NCBI GenBank assembly: GCA_018260375.1 | Contig: JAGLBF010000013.1 | Location: 1-13,189 of the forward strand | Reading direction: 5' to 3' | Length of the DNA: 13,189 nt | Source of the DNA: Deinococcus sp. | GTDB lineage: Bacteria; Deinococcota; Deinococci; Deinococcales; Deinococcaceae | Shown here: piece by piece, positions 12,532 to 13,189 of the stretch | How the letters are laid out: each line of letters starts with the position of its first letter | Numbering within the stretch: position 1 is the stretch's first letter | The notes under the pieces: generated by a model | Database searches by the model: none | What the model saw: the letters and a program-made list of their open reading frames with translations, nothing else | Told to the model about the DNA's origin: nothing | Position numbers and translations under genes: made by a program

Positions 12532-13189
12532 TTATTTATGAAGTTCAAGAGTTTGAGTGTCGGAATTCAGGCTGAGGGAGGCCTGATTAGCGGTAATGTT
12601 GCCCACAGTAATGTCAGTATCAGGAATCTTTTGACCGCTGGAAACGACCACAAAGCCCTGCGCTGTCTTGAATACGGCCGTATTGATAGGGCCCAGCACC
12701 ACAGCGGTAAACTGCACGTTCTTCTGAGTCAGGTAGCGCTCCAGCGGCGTGGCGGTGGCGGCTGTACTGCCAGCAGTGCCAGAGGTATCAGAGGTACCAG
12801 AGGCTGTTTGTGCCGCGCCAGGATCAATTTGGGTGATGACCCCAGGTTGCGTTTGGGGCCACTGCGACTTGGCTACGGTACTGGTGCTCTGCCCAACTGC
12901 ACTCGTGGCGCCGCCTGCTGTACCGCCTGTGGCGCTTCCAGCTACGGCGGGGCGGTTAGGACTCAGGGCCAGGGTAGGCTCAGCAGTGCTGGCCTTGGTG
13001 CGGGCCGCTTGCTCAGCCGCCCGCTGGGCCGCTTGTTGGGCTGCTTGCTTCGCAGCTCTGGCTGCGGCAATTCGAGCAGCCTCGGCACGGGCTTTTTTGG
13101 CCTGGGCCTGAGCCTTTGCTTTGGCAGCCTCGGCTTTAGCTTGGGCCTGGGCGGCCTCGGTTTTGGCCTTGGCCTGCGCCTGGGCAGCC
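12532..13189 (-). CDS. PilP/PilW-like pilus assembly protein (5' end outside window)
   Basis: The last 218 codons are visible; the start lies beyond 13189. The visible part has three zones. About 70 residues are Ala with Lys, Gln, Glu and Arg in a heptad-free, TolA-like pattern and should form a long charged helix. About 75 residues of Gly/Ser/Thr/Ala linker follow. The final 70 residues (LERYLTQKNVQFTAVVLG onward) contain GPINTAVFKTAQGFVVVSSGQ, which resembles the small beta domain of PilP or the GspC homology region. In pilMNOPQ operons the gene before pilQ encodes PilP, the periplasmic link between the inner-membrane complex and the secretin; in Thermus the same slot holds PilW. Position and domain agree with that role. 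Identity beyond this is inference. Confidence 0.65.
   Translation of the reverse strand, partial: AAQAQAKAKTEAAQAQAKAEAAKAKAQAQAKKARAEAARIAAARAAKQAAQQAAQRAAEQAARTKASTAEPTLALSPNRPAVAGSATGGTAGGATSAVGQSTSTVAKSQWPQTQPGVITQIDPGAAQTASGTSDTSGTAGSTAATATPLERYLTQKNVQFTAVVLGPINTAVFKTAQGFVVVSSGQKIPDTDITVGNITANQASLSLNSDTQTLELHK
12780..12806. repeat. 9-bp tandem repeat, three units, in the PilP-like linker
   Basis: CAGAGGTAT, CAGAGGTAC and CAGAGGCTG follow one another. On the coding strand they encode a Thr/Ser-Gly/Asp-rich linker, so gain or loss of a unit would keep the frame. Confidence 0.8.

Noticed and set aside
1..13189. CRISPR array, tRNA, rRNA, transposase or toxin-antitoxin pair
   Set aside because: Looked for on both strands by eye; no spaced direct repeats of CRISPR form, tRNA cloverleaf or recognisable transposase or toxin motif was found.

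Overview
The window looks like a chromosomal segment of a Deinococcus-type bacterium. Three things point that way: a type IV pilus secretin next to a shikimate-pathway gene run, several genes that begin 6-7 nt after a TAnnnT promoter box with no Shine-Dalgarno sequence (leaderless mRNAs, common in Deinococcus), and dispersed structured intergenic repeats. Base composition is moderately GC-rich, with one clear AT-rich patch. The taxonomic call is an inference from gene content, not from a database match. No rRNA, tRNA, insertion sequence, CRISPR array or defence system was found.

Left part (1-3874, + strand): a partial intergenic repeat; an M20-family dipeptidase with a leaderless start; purN, joined to the dipeptidase through a threefold 15-bp repeat that carries three TAATG stop/start motifs; a DUF402 protein; a second intergenic repeat; and trhO, a rhodanese-type tRNA uridine hydroxylase, again leaderless. 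The 300-bp convergent gap (3875-4186) holds an inverted copy of the repeat and the thrS terminator.

Middle part (4187-6436, - strand): thrS with a strong Shine-Dalgarno sequence, preceded by a leader of about 190 nt. The leader contains an 11-bp terminator hairpin and a possible 28-codon leaderless leader peptide whose stop codon lies in the 5' arm of that hairpin. This is the best candidate in the window for an undescribed regulatory device.

Right part (6437-13189, - strand): in transcription order, a partial PilP/PilW-like protein with a long Ala-rich helix, the pilQ secretin, a terminator, a repeat copy, then aroC, aroK, aroB and aroQ. These give four steps of the shikimate pathway (3-dehydroquinate synthase, type II dehydroquinase, shikimate kinase, chorismate synthase) next to the pilus genes, as the pilQ-aroKB linkage does in gammaproteobacteria. 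Genes that start transcription units (dipeptidase, trhO, aroC, aroK) lack Shine-Dalgarno sequences. DUF402, thrS, aroQ and pilQ have them.

Most of the coding content is ordinary housekeeping. The interest lies in the noncoding layer: a four-copy structured repeat family, the thrS leader, the repeat-built dipeptidase-purN junction, direct repeats upstream of aroC, and an AT-rich 3' end of pilQ.
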